A stretch of DNA of 64,000 nucleotides from Ralstonia sp. UNC404CL21Col. Its GTDB lineage: Bacteria > Pseudomonadota > Gammaproteobacteria > Burkholderiales > Burkholderiaceae. Numbering within the stretch: position 1 is the stretch's first letter; every line of letters begins with the position of its first letter. A program made the translations under genes and the position numbers. This document shows positions 1 through 8,924 of the stretch, one piece after another. The stretch is from NCBI RefSeq assembly GCF_000620465.1, contig NZ_JIBE01000004.1:1054001-1118000 (forward strand), given 5' to 3'. The notes under the pieces are model-generated. The model was not told where the DNA came from and did no database searches. It saw nothing but the letters and a program-made list of their open reading frames with translations.

Positions 1-388
1 CGTGCAGCAGCGCAAGCACGTGCTGGTGGTGGACGATTCGCTGACGGTGCGCGAGCTGGAGCGCAAGCTGCTGGAAAAGCGCGGCTATGCGGTCACCGTG
101 GCGGTGGATGGCATGGACGGTTGGAACGCCTTGCGCGGCGCCGACTTCGACCTCGTCGTGACCGACATCGACATGCCGCGCATGGACGGCATCGAGCTGG
201 TCACGCTCATCAAGCGCGACGCTGCGCTCAAAACGCTGCCGGTGATGGTGGTGTCGTACAAGGACCGCGAGGAAGACCGCCGCCGTGGCCTGGATGCCGG
301 CGCGGACTACTACCTCGCCAAAGGCAGTTTCCACGATGAAGCGCTGCTCGACGCAGTGCGCGACCTGATTGGAGAAGCGCGGACATGA
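1..388 (+). CDS. wspE: WspE-type hybrid CheA histidine kinase, C-terminal receiver domain (5' end outside window)
   Basis: Only the last ~129 codons are in the window. They form a CheY-like receiver: the acidic pair D11-D12 (numbered from the GTG at base 2), phosphoacceptor D55 in VVTDIDMPRMDG, then a conserved Thr/Ser-Lys region. The reading frame is open to base 1, so this is the tail of a longer protein. The stop overlaps the wspF start (ATGA at 385). In the Wsp system WspE is a CheA kinase fused to a receiver; it phosphorylates WspR and WspF in response to the surface-sensing receptor WspA. The call rests on gene order (receiver tail, CheB, REC-GGDEF), which is diagnostic of wspE-wspF-wspR; the kinase domains themselves are not visible. 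Confidence 0.85.
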   Translation, partial: VQQRKHVLVVDDSLTVRELERKLLEKRGYAVTVAVDGMDGWNALRGADFDLVVTDIDMPRMDGIELVTLIKRDAALKTLPVMVVSYKDREEDRRRGLDAGADYYLAKGSFHDEALLDAVRDLIGEART

Positions 389-1389
389 ATATCGGCATCG
401 TCAACGATATGCCGCTGGCGGTGGAAGCCATGCGTCGGACGGTCGCGCGCAGGCCCGAGCACCGCGTGCTGTGGGTGGCGACCGACGGGGCGCAGGCGGT
501 GGAGTTCTGCGCCGCGCAACCGCCTGACGTGGTGCTGATGGACCTGATCATGCCGCGCTTTGACGGCGTGGAAGCGACCCGCCGCATCATGGCGTCGCGC
601 AACCCGTGCGCGATCCTGGTGGTGACCAGCAGCGTGGGCGCCAACGCGTGGCGCGTGTACGAGGCGATGGGCGCCGGGGCGCTCGATGCCGTGGATACGC
701 CCACGCTGGGCGGCCCGGATGCCGATGCCAACCACCCGTTGCTGACCAAGATCGACCAGATTGGCCGCCTGCTGGAAAAGCCCGTTGCGCCGCGGCCGCG
801 CATTGGTACGCCGGGGCGCGACGGCGCGGTGCCGCTGGTGGCCATCGGCGCTTCTGCCGGCGGGCCCACGGCGCTGGCGACCGTGCTGGGCAAGCTGCCG
901 GCCGACTTTGCGGCGGGCATTGCCGTGATCCAGCACGTTGACCAGGCGTTCGCAGCGGGGATGGCCGAATGGCTGAACGGCCAGACTGCGCTGACGGTGC
1001 GCGTGGCCGCGGAAGGTGACCGGCCACGTGCGGGCGAGGTGCTGCTCGCAGCCACCAACGACCACATGCATGTGCTGCCCGGCGGCACCTTCGGCTACAC
1101 GCCGGAGCCGGCCGGCACGCCGTATCGGCCGTCGGTGGATGTGTTCTTCCACAGCGTGGTCGAGCACTGGCGGGGCAACGCCATCGGCGTGCTGCTTACG
1201 GGCATGGGCCGCGACGGCGCCATCGGCCTCAAGGCCATGCGCGCCAAGGGTTATCACACCATCGCGCAGGACGCGGCGACCAGCGCGGTGTACGGCATGC
1301 CCAAGGCGGCGGCCGCGCTCGATGCGGCGCGCGCCATCCTGCCGCTCGACCGCATCGCCGACGAACTCATCACGCTCGTGCGCGCATGA
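385..1389 (+). CDS. wspF: WspF, CheB-type protein-glutamate methylesterase
   Basis: A 334-aa CheB: an N-terminal receiver (D53 in VVLMDLIMP is the phosphoacceptor) and a C-terminal methylesterase with the expected triad S157 (GASAGG), H184 (IQHVD) and D277 (LTGMGRDG). It removes methyl groups from the Wsp chemoreceptor to reset the pathway; loss-of-function mutants in pseudomonads lock WspR active and give wrinkly, c-di-GMP-rich colonies. The ATG overlaps the wspE stop by four bases (ATGA), indicating translational coupling. All catalytic residues are intact, so the system here is presumably adaptable rather than locked on. Confidence 0.9.
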   Translation: MNIGIVNDMPLAVEAMRRTVARRPEHRVLWVATDGAQAVEFCAAQPPDVVLMDLIMPRFDGVEATRRIMASRNPCAILVVTSSVGANAWRVYEAMGAGALDAVDTPTLGGPDADANHPLLTKIDQIGRLLEKPVAPRPRIGTPGRDGAVPLVAIGASAGGPTALATVLGKLPADFAAGIAVIQHVDQAFAAGMAEWLNGQTALTVRVAAEGDRPRAGEVLLAATNDHMHVLPGGTFGYTPEPAGTPYRPSVDVFFHSVVEHWRGNAIGVLLTGMGRDGAIGLKAMRAKGYHTIAQDAATSAVYGMPKAAAALDAARAILPLDRIADELITLVRA

Positions 1390-1438
1390 AGCACGCACGG
1401 GCCATCACACATACATAACCAGAAACGGGGAGCATCAC

Positions 1439-2560
1439 ATGACCAACCACCCAACCGAGATGCCGGACGATCCGGACGGTCCGGACGAAACCAAGCCCAT
1501 CCCCGCAGCGGAAGCGGCACTGGAAGCCGCACGGGCGCTGCTGCGTACGCCGGCCGCCGCCGATGTTCCGGTGATGGTGCTGCTGGTGGACGATCAGGCC
1601 ATCGTGGCCGAGGCCATTCGTCAGGCCCTGGCCGGTGAAGACCGCATCGATTTCCACTACTGCGCGCGCTCGGACGAGGCGATGATCGCCGCCATCCAGA
1701 CCCGCCCTACCGTCATCCTGCAAGACCTGGTGATGCCCGGCACCGACGGCCTGACGCTGGTGCGCGACTACCGTGCGAATCCGGTGCTGCGCGACGTGCC
1801 CATCATCGTGCTGTCGACCAAGGAAGAGCCGGTCATCAAGAGCGCCGCGTTTGCCGCCGGTGCCAACGACTACCTCGTCAAGCTGCCGGACCGCATCGAA
1901 CTGCTGGCGCGTATCCGCTATCACTCGCGCTCGTTCGTCAACCTGCTGCAGCGCGACGAGGCCTACCGTGCGCTGCGCCAGTCGCAGCAGCAGTTGCTGG
2001 AGGCCAATCTCGAGCTGCGCCGCCTGACGAATTCCGATGGCCTGACAGGGCTGGCCAATCGCCGCTACCTCGACGAATACCTGAGCGCGGAATGGCGGCG
2101 CGGCGCACGCGAGGGCACAACGCTCTCGTTCCTCATGATCGATGTCGACAACTTCAAGCTCTATAACGACACCTACGGCCACGTGGCCGGAGACGAGGTG
2201 CTCAAGCGCATCGGCAGCACGGTGGAAGCGTGCCTGGGCCGACCCGGCGATCTGGCGGCGCGTTTCGGCGGCGAGGAATTTGCCGTCGTCCTGCCCGGCA
2301 ACAGCGCCGAGGGCTTGACGCTGCTGGCCGAGAAGATCCGCAGCGCGATCGAGGCCCTGCAAGTGCCGCACATGCATTCGTCCACGGGTGGATATGTGAC
2401 GGTCAGTATCGGCGGCGCGGTGGTGACGCCGGTGCACGACGTTCCGACCACGACGCTCATCGAAGCCGCAGACCTGGCGCTGTATCAGGCCAAGCACGAA
2501 GGCAAGAACCGCGCGGTGATTGGCGAAGGCGCAGGCGCAGGCGCGGCCCGCAGTCTCTAG
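1439..2560 (+). CDS. wspR: WspR, response regulator diguanylate cyclase (REC-GGDEF)
   Basis: 373 aa. A receiver domain (~45-165, phosphoacceptor D96 in ILQDLVMPG) is joined by a helical stalk (~168-197) to a GGDEF domain. The catalytic motif GGEEF is at 277-281 and the product-inhibition I-site RPGD at 268-271, exactly five residues upstream. It makes c-di-GMP when phosphorylated by WspE. The same frame is open much further upstream, into wspF, but the ATG at 1439 has a GGGGA site eight bases before it and begins at the natural N terminus. It sits 49 bases after wspF, as the last gene of the operon; a convergent EAL-domain gene follows. Confidence 0.92.
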   Translation: MTNHPTEMPDDPDGPDETKPIPAAEAALEAARALLRTPAAADVPVMVLLVDDQAIVAEAIRQALAGEDRIDFHYCARSDEAMIAAIQTRPTVILQDLVMPGTDGLTLVRDYRANPVLRDVPIIVLSTKEEPVIKSAAFAAGANDYLVKLPDRIELLARIRYHSRSFVNLLQRDEAYRALRQSQQQLLEANLELRRLTNSDGLTGLANRRYLDEYLSAEWRRGAREGTTLSFLMIDVDNFKLYNDTYGHVAGDEVLKRIGSTVEACLGRPGDLAARFGGEEFAVVLPGNSAEGLTLLAEKIRSAIEALQVPHMHSSTGGYVTVSIGGAVVTPVHDVPTTTLIEAADLALYQAKHEGKNRAVIGEGAGAGAARSL

Positions 2561-2622
2561 TCGGGGGGATGACCGCCACTGTGACGGCCTGCGAATGACC
2601 GAATCGGCCCGCACCGCGCCGC

Positions 2623-5292
2623 TTAGGTTTCCGCAAGCTGCCCGTTGACCACAAAGGCTTCAAACGCAGCAGGCGGCACCGGCGGGCAGAAGAGGTGGCC
2701 CTGGCCGTAATCGCAACCTGCCGCCACCAGGATCGCCTTCTGCTCCTCGGTTTCGATGCCCTCCGCAATCACCTTGATGTGTAGCGCGTGGGCCATGCTG
2801 ACGATGGCGCTGCACAGCGCGATGTCCTTCGGGTCGTGTGCGAGGCTGCGGACGAAAGACTGATCGATCTTGATGTAGTTGATGTCGAAGCGCTTGAGAT
2901 ACGACAGTGACGAATAGCCCGTGCCGAAATCGTCGAGTGCGATGTCGACACCCGCGCGCCTGAACTCGTGCAGATGCTCGACCACCTCGTCGCTGTCCGC
3001 CATCAACGAGCCTTCGGTAATTTCAACGACCAGGCTGTGCGGCGGAAGCCCCCGGCGCTCGATCACCTTTGGCCAGGACTCGGTGCTCGACAGGTGCGCG
3101 CGAAACTCCAGCGGCGATTTGTTGACCGACACCTGCAGCGTGTTGTCGAGCCTGGCATGCCACTGCACGAGCTGATCCAGCGCCTGGTTCAGCACCCACT
3201 TGCCGATTTCGACGATGAGCCCGCTGTCTTCGGCCACCGGAATGAAATCCGCCGGATCGATCTCGCCCCGCACAGGGTGCGTCCAGCGGATCAGCGCCTC
3301 TGCCTTGCGCACCTTGCCCGTCAACAGATCGACGATCGGCTGATAGTGCACCGCAAGCTGGCCCTGCGTGAGCGCGACGCGCAAATCGCTGGTCACGCGC
3401 AGGCGTTCCTGTTCGGCGCGCTGCAATGCCGGGGTAAAGACGGCCCACTGATTGCGCCCCGCGCTCTTCGCCGCAAACATGGCCTGGTCCGCGCGCACGA
3501 GCAACGATTCCGCGCTGTCGGCGTCGCGCGGGTACAGCGCCACGCCAATGCTGGCCGACACTTCCACGCTTTCTTCGCCAAGCTGCAACGGCGCCGCAAT
3601 GCGTGCGAGCAGCGCGCGGATGATGGGCGTGGCCGCTCCGGCATCGGGCAGTTCGGGCAGGATGATCGTGAACTCGTCGCCCGCCAGCCGCGCGACCGTA
3701 TCGGTGCCGCGCACGATGGCCGAGATGCGTCGCGCGATTTCCTTCAGCAGGACGTCGCCCTGGTCGTGGCCGAGCGTGTCGTTCACTTCCTTGAAGCGGT
3801 CCAGATCAATGAACAGCAGCGCCAGTTGCGTCGACGCCTGGCGCGCTCGCGCGATCTCCTGGCGCAGGCGGTTGTAGAACATGTGCCGGTTCGGCAGCTC
3901 GGTGAGCGTGTCGAAGTTGGCCTGCCGCCAGATGACCTCTTCGGCGCGCTTCTTCTCTGTCATGTCGTGGATGAGCGCAACGCGGCGCGGCTCGCCCAGC
4001 GCGCTGTCGGCAAAGGTGTCGACGGTGAGCAGCGCGGGGAACTCGCTGCCGTCCTTGCGGCGGATCAGGTATTCGCCGCTCCACGAGCCCCGGGTTGAGA
4101 CGCCCTCGCGCATGGCGTCGATCACGGCGCCGTCATTGCATTCGGAGCGGATGGCGTCGCTGGATTGGCCCTTGAATTCCTGCGCCGTATAGCCCGTGGT
4201 GACGGTAAAGGCCGGGTTCACGTCGACCACCTGCCCGTCGAGCGTCGTCACCATCATCGCTTCGCTGCTCGACGCATACACCAAGGACGCCAGGCGCATC
4301 TCTTCAAGGTGCCGTCTGCGCTCGGCGCCCTGGTAGCGGAGCGTGAAATACAGCAGGGCGAGCAGCAACGTGGACGCGGCCGCCTCGACCAGCGCGGTGC
4401 GTCGATAACCGTCGTAAGGTGCCAGCACCGAGGCCACCGACTCCCCAACCAGGAAGTACAGCCCGATTTCAGGAACATGGTGATAGCCGATGATGCGCTC
4501 GACGCCATCGGTGCCCGACACCACGCGGTAGCTGCCCGTTTCCAGCGCGCCCGGCTGGTTGAACTGGCGGCGGCGCGGCGGCTTTTCGATACCCGCGGTC
4601 GGGTTCGGCACGCGGGCCAGGATCTGGCCGGACTCGCGGATGATCGTAGCCGCGCCGTCCTTGCCGATCGCGAGCGTGTTGGCAAAGCTGGCGAATTGTT
4701 CCGGGCTGACCGACACGACCACCACGCCGGCAAACTGCCCGGCCTTGAGGATGGGCCGCGTGAACTGGATCGACCACTTTTTCGAGACCTTGCCCTGTAC
4801 CGGGTCGCTGATGAACAGCACGTCGCGGCCGCCCGATTCCTTGTGCACGCGAAAGTGCTCGCGCTGGCTGAGGTCGATGCGGTCTGTCACGGGGCCGATG
4901 CTGGAATAGAGCAGCATCCCGTTCTCGTCGATCACGGCCACCTGGAACGTCAGGTCGCGCACAATTTCTTGCCGCTCGCGGATGACCTGCTCGAACACTT
5001 CGCGACCGGCCAGCCAGCTTGCGCGCAGATCGAGCAGGAATTCCGACACGCGCCGCGCGCTGCCCAGCGAGTACTCGCCAAACGCCTGCGCTTCGACCTG
5101 CGTGCGCGCCTGGGCATCGCGCGTCAGCCGGTCGCGTTCCTGGGTGAGCTGATGAAACGTGAACGACCAGATGAACAGCAGGGCCACCACGGCACCGATG
5201 TTGAGCGGCGACAACAGTTCGCGCCGCCATCCTTGCCGCGGCGGGCTGTCTGTCGTGCTATCAGAAGAGGCCTTTGATTGCTCCGCGGGCAT
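2623..5292 (-). CDS. Membrane c-di-GMP signalling protein (Cache-PAS-GGDEF-EAL)
   Basis: 889 aa. Order: cytoplasmic N terminus, TM helix (~27-48), periplasmic Cache-like sensor (~50-300), second TM helix (~305-325), PAS (~335-450), GGDEF (~460-625), EAL (~640-885). The cyclase signature is AGDEF (537-541), with Ala for the first Gly. The EAL domain has EAL at 665-667 and the downstream DDFGTGYSSL and KIDQSFV motifs, so phosphodiesterase activity is likely; cyclase activity is uncertain. The frame opens earlier with a GTG at 5331, but ATG 5292 has GGAG five bases upstream and was preferred. It converges on wspR, placing synthesis and probable breakdown of c-di-GMP side by side. Confidence 0.88.
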   Translation of the reverse strand: MPAEQSKASSDSTTDSPPRQGWRRELLSPLNIGAVVALLFIWSFTFHQLTQERDRLTRDAQARTQVEAQAFGEYSLGSARRVSEFLLDLRASWLAGREVFEQVIRERQEIVRDLTFQVAVIDENGMLLYSSIGPVTDRIDLSQREHFRVHKESGGRDVLFISDPVQGKVSKKWSIQFTRPILKAGQFAGVVVVSVSPEQFASFANTLAIGKDGAATIIRESGQILARVPNPTAGIEKPPRRRQFNQPGALETGSYRVVSGTDGVERIIGYHHVPEIGLYFLVGESVASVLAPYDGYRRTALVEAAASTLLLALLYFTLRYQGAERRRHLEEMRLASLVYASSSEAMMVTTLDGQVVDVNPAFTVTTGYTAQEFKGQSSDAIRSECNDGAVIDAMREGVSTRGSWSGEYLIRRKDGSEFPALLTVDTFADSALGEPRRVALIHDMTEKKRAEEVIWRQANFDTLTELPNRHMFYNRLRQEIARARQASTQLALLFIDLDRFKEVNDTLGHDQGDVLLKEIARRISAIVRGTDTVARLAGDEFTIILPELPDAGAATPIIRALLARIAAPLQLGEESVEVSASIGVALYPRDADSAESLLVRADQAMFAAKSAGRNQWAVFTPALQRAEQERLRVTSDLRVALTQGQLAVHYQPIVDLLTGKVRKAEALIRWTHPVRGEIDPADFIPVAEDSGLIVEIGKWVLNQALDQLVQWHARLDNTLQVSVNKSPLEFRAHLSSTESWPKVIERRGLPPHSLVVEITEGSLMADSDEVVEHLHEFRRAGVDIALDDFGTGYSSLSYLKRFDINYIKIDQSFVRSLAHDPKDIALCSAIVSMAHALHIKVIAEGIETEEQKAILVAAGCDYGQGHLFCPPVPPAAFEAFVVNGQLAET

Positions 5293-5490
5293 CCGCACTC
5301 CAGCGTTTGCGTGTCGAGTTGTCTCGGGCACGCGCGCGGCGTGTCCGGTGTCGGCAGTGTCATGTGCCTCTCACTCTATATCGGAGCGGACCACATGTGT
5401 CTGAACCCGACCGACGAGGCAGGCCAACTGGAGCGCAATCGTTTGCTGGGGGGCGGCAGACCCCGGACTTACCCTTGGTTGTGGTTTGGG

Positions 5491-5521
5491 CGGCGCAACG
5501 CCTGCAGAAAGCGTTGCGCCG
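5491..5521 (-). terminator. Strong hairpin after the beta-oxidation operon
   Basis: An 11-bp perfect inverted repeat (CGGCGCAACGC / GCGTTGCGCCG) with a 9-base loop lies about 30 bases beyond the stop of the FadB-like gene. There is no T-run on the minus strand, so it may be a Rho-assisted or RNA-stabilising hairpin rather than a classical intrinsic terminator. Nothing else was recognised in the gap 5293-5551. Confidence 0.5.
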
Positions 5522-5551
5522 CACGCGGTGCGTTCGCCCGACGGCCCAGGT

Positions 5552-7678
5552 TTAGCGTTCGTAAAACGCGACGTGTTTGTCTGCCATGTCGCGCAGCAGG
5601 GCTGGCGGCGCGAAGCGGCGGCCGTGCTGCGCAGCCAGGCGATCGCACTGCTCGACAAATGCGCTGATCCCCACCCGCTGGATGTGCGACACCGGCCCAC
5701 CGCGGAATGCCGGAAACCCCCAGCCGAGCAGCGCCCCCACATCGGCATCGCGCGGATCGGTCACCACGCGTTCATCCAGGCAACGTGCGGTTTCCACGGC
5801 CTGCACGGTGATGAGGCGGTCGACCAGCGTCTGCACGTCGGGCTGCGCGGCGGCGCTGGGGTATTCGGTCGCCAGCCCGGGCCACAGCATCTTCTTGCCG
5901 CCTTCCGGATAGTCGTAGAAGCCGCGGCCCGCCTTGCGGCCGATGCGGCCCAGCACCACCATGCGCTCGGCCACGGCTTCGCCCGGGCGCTCGATGTAGG
6001 CAACGCCAAGGTCGGCGCGGGTCTGCTGGTTGACCTTGTGGATCAGTTCGCTCGAAACCTCGTCGATCAACGCAAGCGGCCCCACCGGCATGCCGGCCAG
6101 CAGCCCTGCGTTTTCGATCAGCGCAGGCGCCACGCCTTCGGCGAGCATCGCCAAGCCTTCGAGCACGTAGGTCGAAAACACGCGGCTCGTATAAAAGCCG
6201 CGGCTGTCATTCACGACGATGGGCGTCATGCCGATGGCCTTGACGTAATCGAGCGCCTGCGCAAGCGTCGCCCGCGTGGTCTGCCGTGCCACGATCACCT
6301 CCACCAGCGGCATCTTGTCGACCGGCGAAAAGAAATGCAGCCCGATGAAGTTGCCTGGGCGCTGGCTTGCTTCGGCGAGCCCCGTGATCGGCAGCGTCGA
6401 TGTGTTGGACGCGAAGATGGCATCGGGCGATAGCACCGCTTCGGCCTGGCGCGTAACGTCGGCCTTGATGTCGCGCTGCTCGAACACGGCTTCAACGACG
6501 AGCCCCGCGTCGTCCAGGTCGGCGTAGGACGTGGTCGGCTGGATGCGCGCGAGCAGCGCTTCAGCTTCGTCAGCATGCAGACGGCCGCGCTGTACCTGCT
6601 TCTCGACGAGCTTGCGTGAATAGTCCTTGCCGCGTTCGGCGGCTTCTTGCGTGGTGTCGAGCAGCACGACGGGCAACCCTGCCTTGGCGGTGACGTAGGC
6701 GATGCCGGCGCCCATCATGCCGGCGCCCAGCACGCCGATCTTGGCGTAGCGCCGCGCAGGCACATCGGCGGGGCGTGCGGCCAGTTTGTTGGCGGCGTTC
6801 AGGCTGAAGAAGAGGGTCCGGATCATCGCCCGTGCCTCCGGCGACAGCACCGCCTGCACGAAGTAGCGCGCCTCGGTCTTGAGGCCCGTATCGAGATCGG
6901 TGATGAGCCCTTCATACACGCACGACAGAATGCTCGCCGCGGCCGGATAGTTGCCATAGGTTTTCTGCCGCAGCATGGCGTTGGCCGCCGTGAAGAGCTG
7001 CTGCACGGCGGGGCTGGCGATGCCGCCGCCGGGCACCTTGTAGCCCTTGATGTCCCACGGTTGCTGCGCGCGGGTCTGGCCTTCGCCGAGCAGCCACGTG
7101 CGCGCGGCATCGGCTTCTTCGCCTGCATTGACGACCGCATCGAGAATGCCGAGCTTGAGCGCGTCTGCCGCCTTGATGCGCTTGCCTTCAAGCAGCATCG
7201 GCAGCGCCTTCTGCACGCCAATCAAGCGCGGCAGACGCTGCGTGCCGCCGCCGCCCGGCAAAAGGCCGAGCGTGACTTCGGGCAGGCCGAAGCGCGCGCG
7301 GGCGTTGTCGGCGGCCACGCGGTAGTGGCAGGCCAGCGCAATCTCCAGCCCGCCGCCCAGCGTCGAGCCCGGCAGCGCAGCGGCCACCGGCTTGCCGCAC
7401 GTTTCCAGCTTGCGCAGCATGCGGTGCAGTTCGCACGTGCGTTCAAACAACGTGGCGGCGTCGTCGCTGGCCTGCAGCCATTCGAGGTCGCCGCCGGCAA
7501 TGAAATCGGCCTTGGCTGAGGTGACGAGAATGCCCTTGACGCTGGCATCGGCGCATACGCGGTCGATGGCGGCAAAGAAAGCGGCGCAGGTTTCGCCGTT
7601 GAGCACGTTCTGTGCACGGCCCGGCTGGTCCCACGTGAGCGTGGCGATGCCGTCGGTGTCGATGGTGATGTCGATCAT
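5552..7678 (-). CDS. Bifunctional enoyl-CoA hydratase / 3-hydroxyacyl-CoA dehydrogenase (FadB/FadJ-like)
   Basis: 708 aa. The N-terminal crotonase domain (~1-200) carries both catalytic glutamates, E112 (GGGLEIALAC) and E134 (GLPEVTLG). The Rossmann motif GAGMMGAG is at 318-325 and begins the dehydrogenase, whose catalytic His is in GLHFFSP. It catalyses the hydration and NAD-dependent oxidation steps of fatty-acid beta-oxidation. ATG 7678 has AGGAG nine bases upstream; an in-frame extension to 7777 exists but lies within the intergenic gap and the end of the thiolase gene. It is 13 bases downstream of the thiolase gene and the last gene of the operon. Confidence 0.9.
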   Translation of the reverse strand: MIDITIDTDGIATLTWDQPGRAQNVLNGETCAAFFAAIDRVCADASVKGILVTSAKADFIAGGDLEWLQASDDAATLFERTCELHRMLRKLETCGKPVAAALPGSTLGGGLEIALACHYRVAADNARARFGLPEVTLGLLPGGGGTQRLPRLIGVQKALPMLLEGKRIKAADALKLGILDAVVNAGEEADAARTWLLGEGQTRAQQPWDIKGYKVPGGGIASPAVQQLFTAANAMLRQKTYGNYPAAASILSCVYEGLITDLDTGLKTEARYFVQAVLSPEARAMIRTLFFSLNAANKLAARPADVPARRYAKIGVLGAGMMGAGIAYVTAKAGLPVVLLDTTQEAAERGKDYSRKLVEKQVQRGRLHADEAEALLARIQPTTSYADLDDAGLVVEAVFEQRDIKADVTRQAEAVLSPDAIFASNTSTLPITGLAEASQRPGNFIGLHFFSPVDKMPLVEVIVARQTTRATLAQALDYVKAIGMTPIVVNDSRGFYTSRVFSTYVLEGLAMLAEGVAPALIENAGLLAGMPVGPLALIDEVSSELIHKVNQQTRADLGVAYIERPGEAVAERMVVLGRIGRKAGRGFYDYPEGGKKMLWPGLATEYPSAAAQPDVQTLVDRLITVQAVETARCLDERVVTDPRDADVGALLGWGFPAFRGGPVSHIQRVGISAFVEQCDRLAAQHGRRFAPPALLRDMADKHVAFYER

Positions 7679-7691
7679 GTCAGCACGCTCC

Positions 7692-8897
7692 TTAAACGCG
7701 TTCGATGATGGTGGCGGTGCCCATGCCGGCGCCGACGCACAACGTGGCCAGCCCCGTGCTCGCGCCACGCCTTTCAAGCTCGTCGAGCAGCGTGCCGAGA
7801 ATCATGGCGCCCGTGGCGCCGAGCGGATGGCCCATCGCAATGGCGCCGCCGTTGACGTTGATGCGGTCATGCGGCACGGCCAGCACCTCCATGAAGCGCA
7901 GCACGACGGAGGCGAAGGCTTCGTTCAGTTCGTACAGGTCGATGTCGGCCGCCGACATGCCGGCGCGCTTGAGTGCCTTCTCGGCCGCGTACGAAGGGCC
8001 GGTCAACATGATCGACGGCTCCGAGCCGATGCTCGCAAAGCTGCGGATGCGCGCACGCGGTTTGAGGCCCGCGCGCTTGCCGGCCTCGCGGCTGCCGATC
8101 AGCACGGCTGCGGCGCCATCGACGATGCCGGAGCTGTTGCCCGCGTGATGCACGTGTTCGATGCGTTCGAGTTCGGGATAGCGCTGGCGGATCACGGCGT
8201 CAAAGCCGTATTGCTCGCCCAATTCCGCAAACGAGGGTTTGAGCTGCGCGAGTGTGTCGACGGTGGTCTGCGGGCGGATCATCTCGTCGCGGTCGAGGAT
8301 GGTCAGGCCGTTCTGGTCGCGCACCGGCACGATCGAACCTGTGAACCAACCAGCCGTGCTGGCCGCATGCGCGCGGCGGTGGCTCTCGGCGGCGTAGGCG
8401 TCGACGTCATGGCGGCTGTAGCCCCACTTGGTGGCGATGGTGTCGGCCGACACGCCTTGCGGCACGAAGTACAGCGGGATGGCCGCGGCCGGGTCCACAG
8501 GCCATGCGCCGCCGCTGGCACCCATCGGCACGCGCGACATGCTCTCCACGCCGCCGCCGATGGCAAAGTCGCTCTGCCCGGCCATCACCTGCGCAGCGGC
8601 CATGTTGCAGGCCTCCAGGCCCGACGCGCAGAAGCGGTTGATCTGCACGCCGGCCGTCGTCTCGGCATAGCCGGCGGACAGGACTGCTACGCGGCCGATG
8701 CACGCGCCTTGTTCGCCCACCGGTTCCACACAACCGAGCACGACGTCGTCCACCAATGCCGTGTCGAGCTGATTACGATCGCGGATGGCGCGCAGTGCGG
8801 TTGCGGCCAGGCGCAGCGGCGTGACACCGTGCAGGCTGCCGTCCTTCTTGCCCTTGCCGCGCGGGGTGCGAACGGCGTCGTAGATATAGGCTTCCAT
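7692..8897 (-). CDS. Acetyl-CoA C-acyltransferase (thiolase)
   Basis: 401 aa, normal for thiolase II. Acyl-enzyme cysteine C90 lies in NRFCASGL; the His motif [14 protein letters not shown] and the C-terminal CVGAGMG carrying the second Cys are intact. It cleaves 3-ketoacyl-CoA with CoA to acetyl-CoA and a shortened acyl-CoA. It lies 27 bases downstream of an acyl-CoA dehydrogenase and 13 bases upstream of the FadB-like gene, so all four beta-oxidation activities are encoded in one operon. Substrate chain length cannot be read from the sequence. Confidence 0.9.
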   Translation of the reverse strand: MEAYIYDAVRTPRGKGKKDGSLHGVTPLRLAATALRAIRDRNQLDTALVDDVVLGCVEPVGEQGACIGRVAVLSAGYAETTAGVQINRFCASGLEACNMAAAQVMAGQSDFAIGGGVESMSRVPMGASGGAWPVDPAAAIPLYFVPQGVSADTIATKWGYSRHDVDAYAAESHRRAHAASTAGWFTGSIVPVRDQNGLTILDRDEMIRPQTTVDTLAQLKPSFAELGEQYGFDAVIRQRYPELERIEHVHHAGNSSGIVDGAAAVLIGSREAGKRAGLKPRARIRSFASIGSEPSIMLTGPSYAAEKALKRAGMSAADIDLYELNEAFASVVLRFMEVLAVPHDRINVNGGAIAMGHPLGATGAMILGTLLDELERRGASTGLATLCVGAGMGTATIIERV

Positions 8898-8924
8898 AGC
8901 GTTGCGTCCTGAAGGTCGGGCTCG

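Noticed and set aside
310-1398. Long open frame on the minus strand through wspF
   Set aside because: Antisense shadow caused by high GC; its translation is Arg/His/Ala-rich without motifs, whereas wspF has all CheB catalytic residues.
3664-3684. AGDEF motif taken as proof of an inactive cyclase
   Set aside because: The first Gly of GGDEF tolerates Ala in some active enzymes, so activity is left open.
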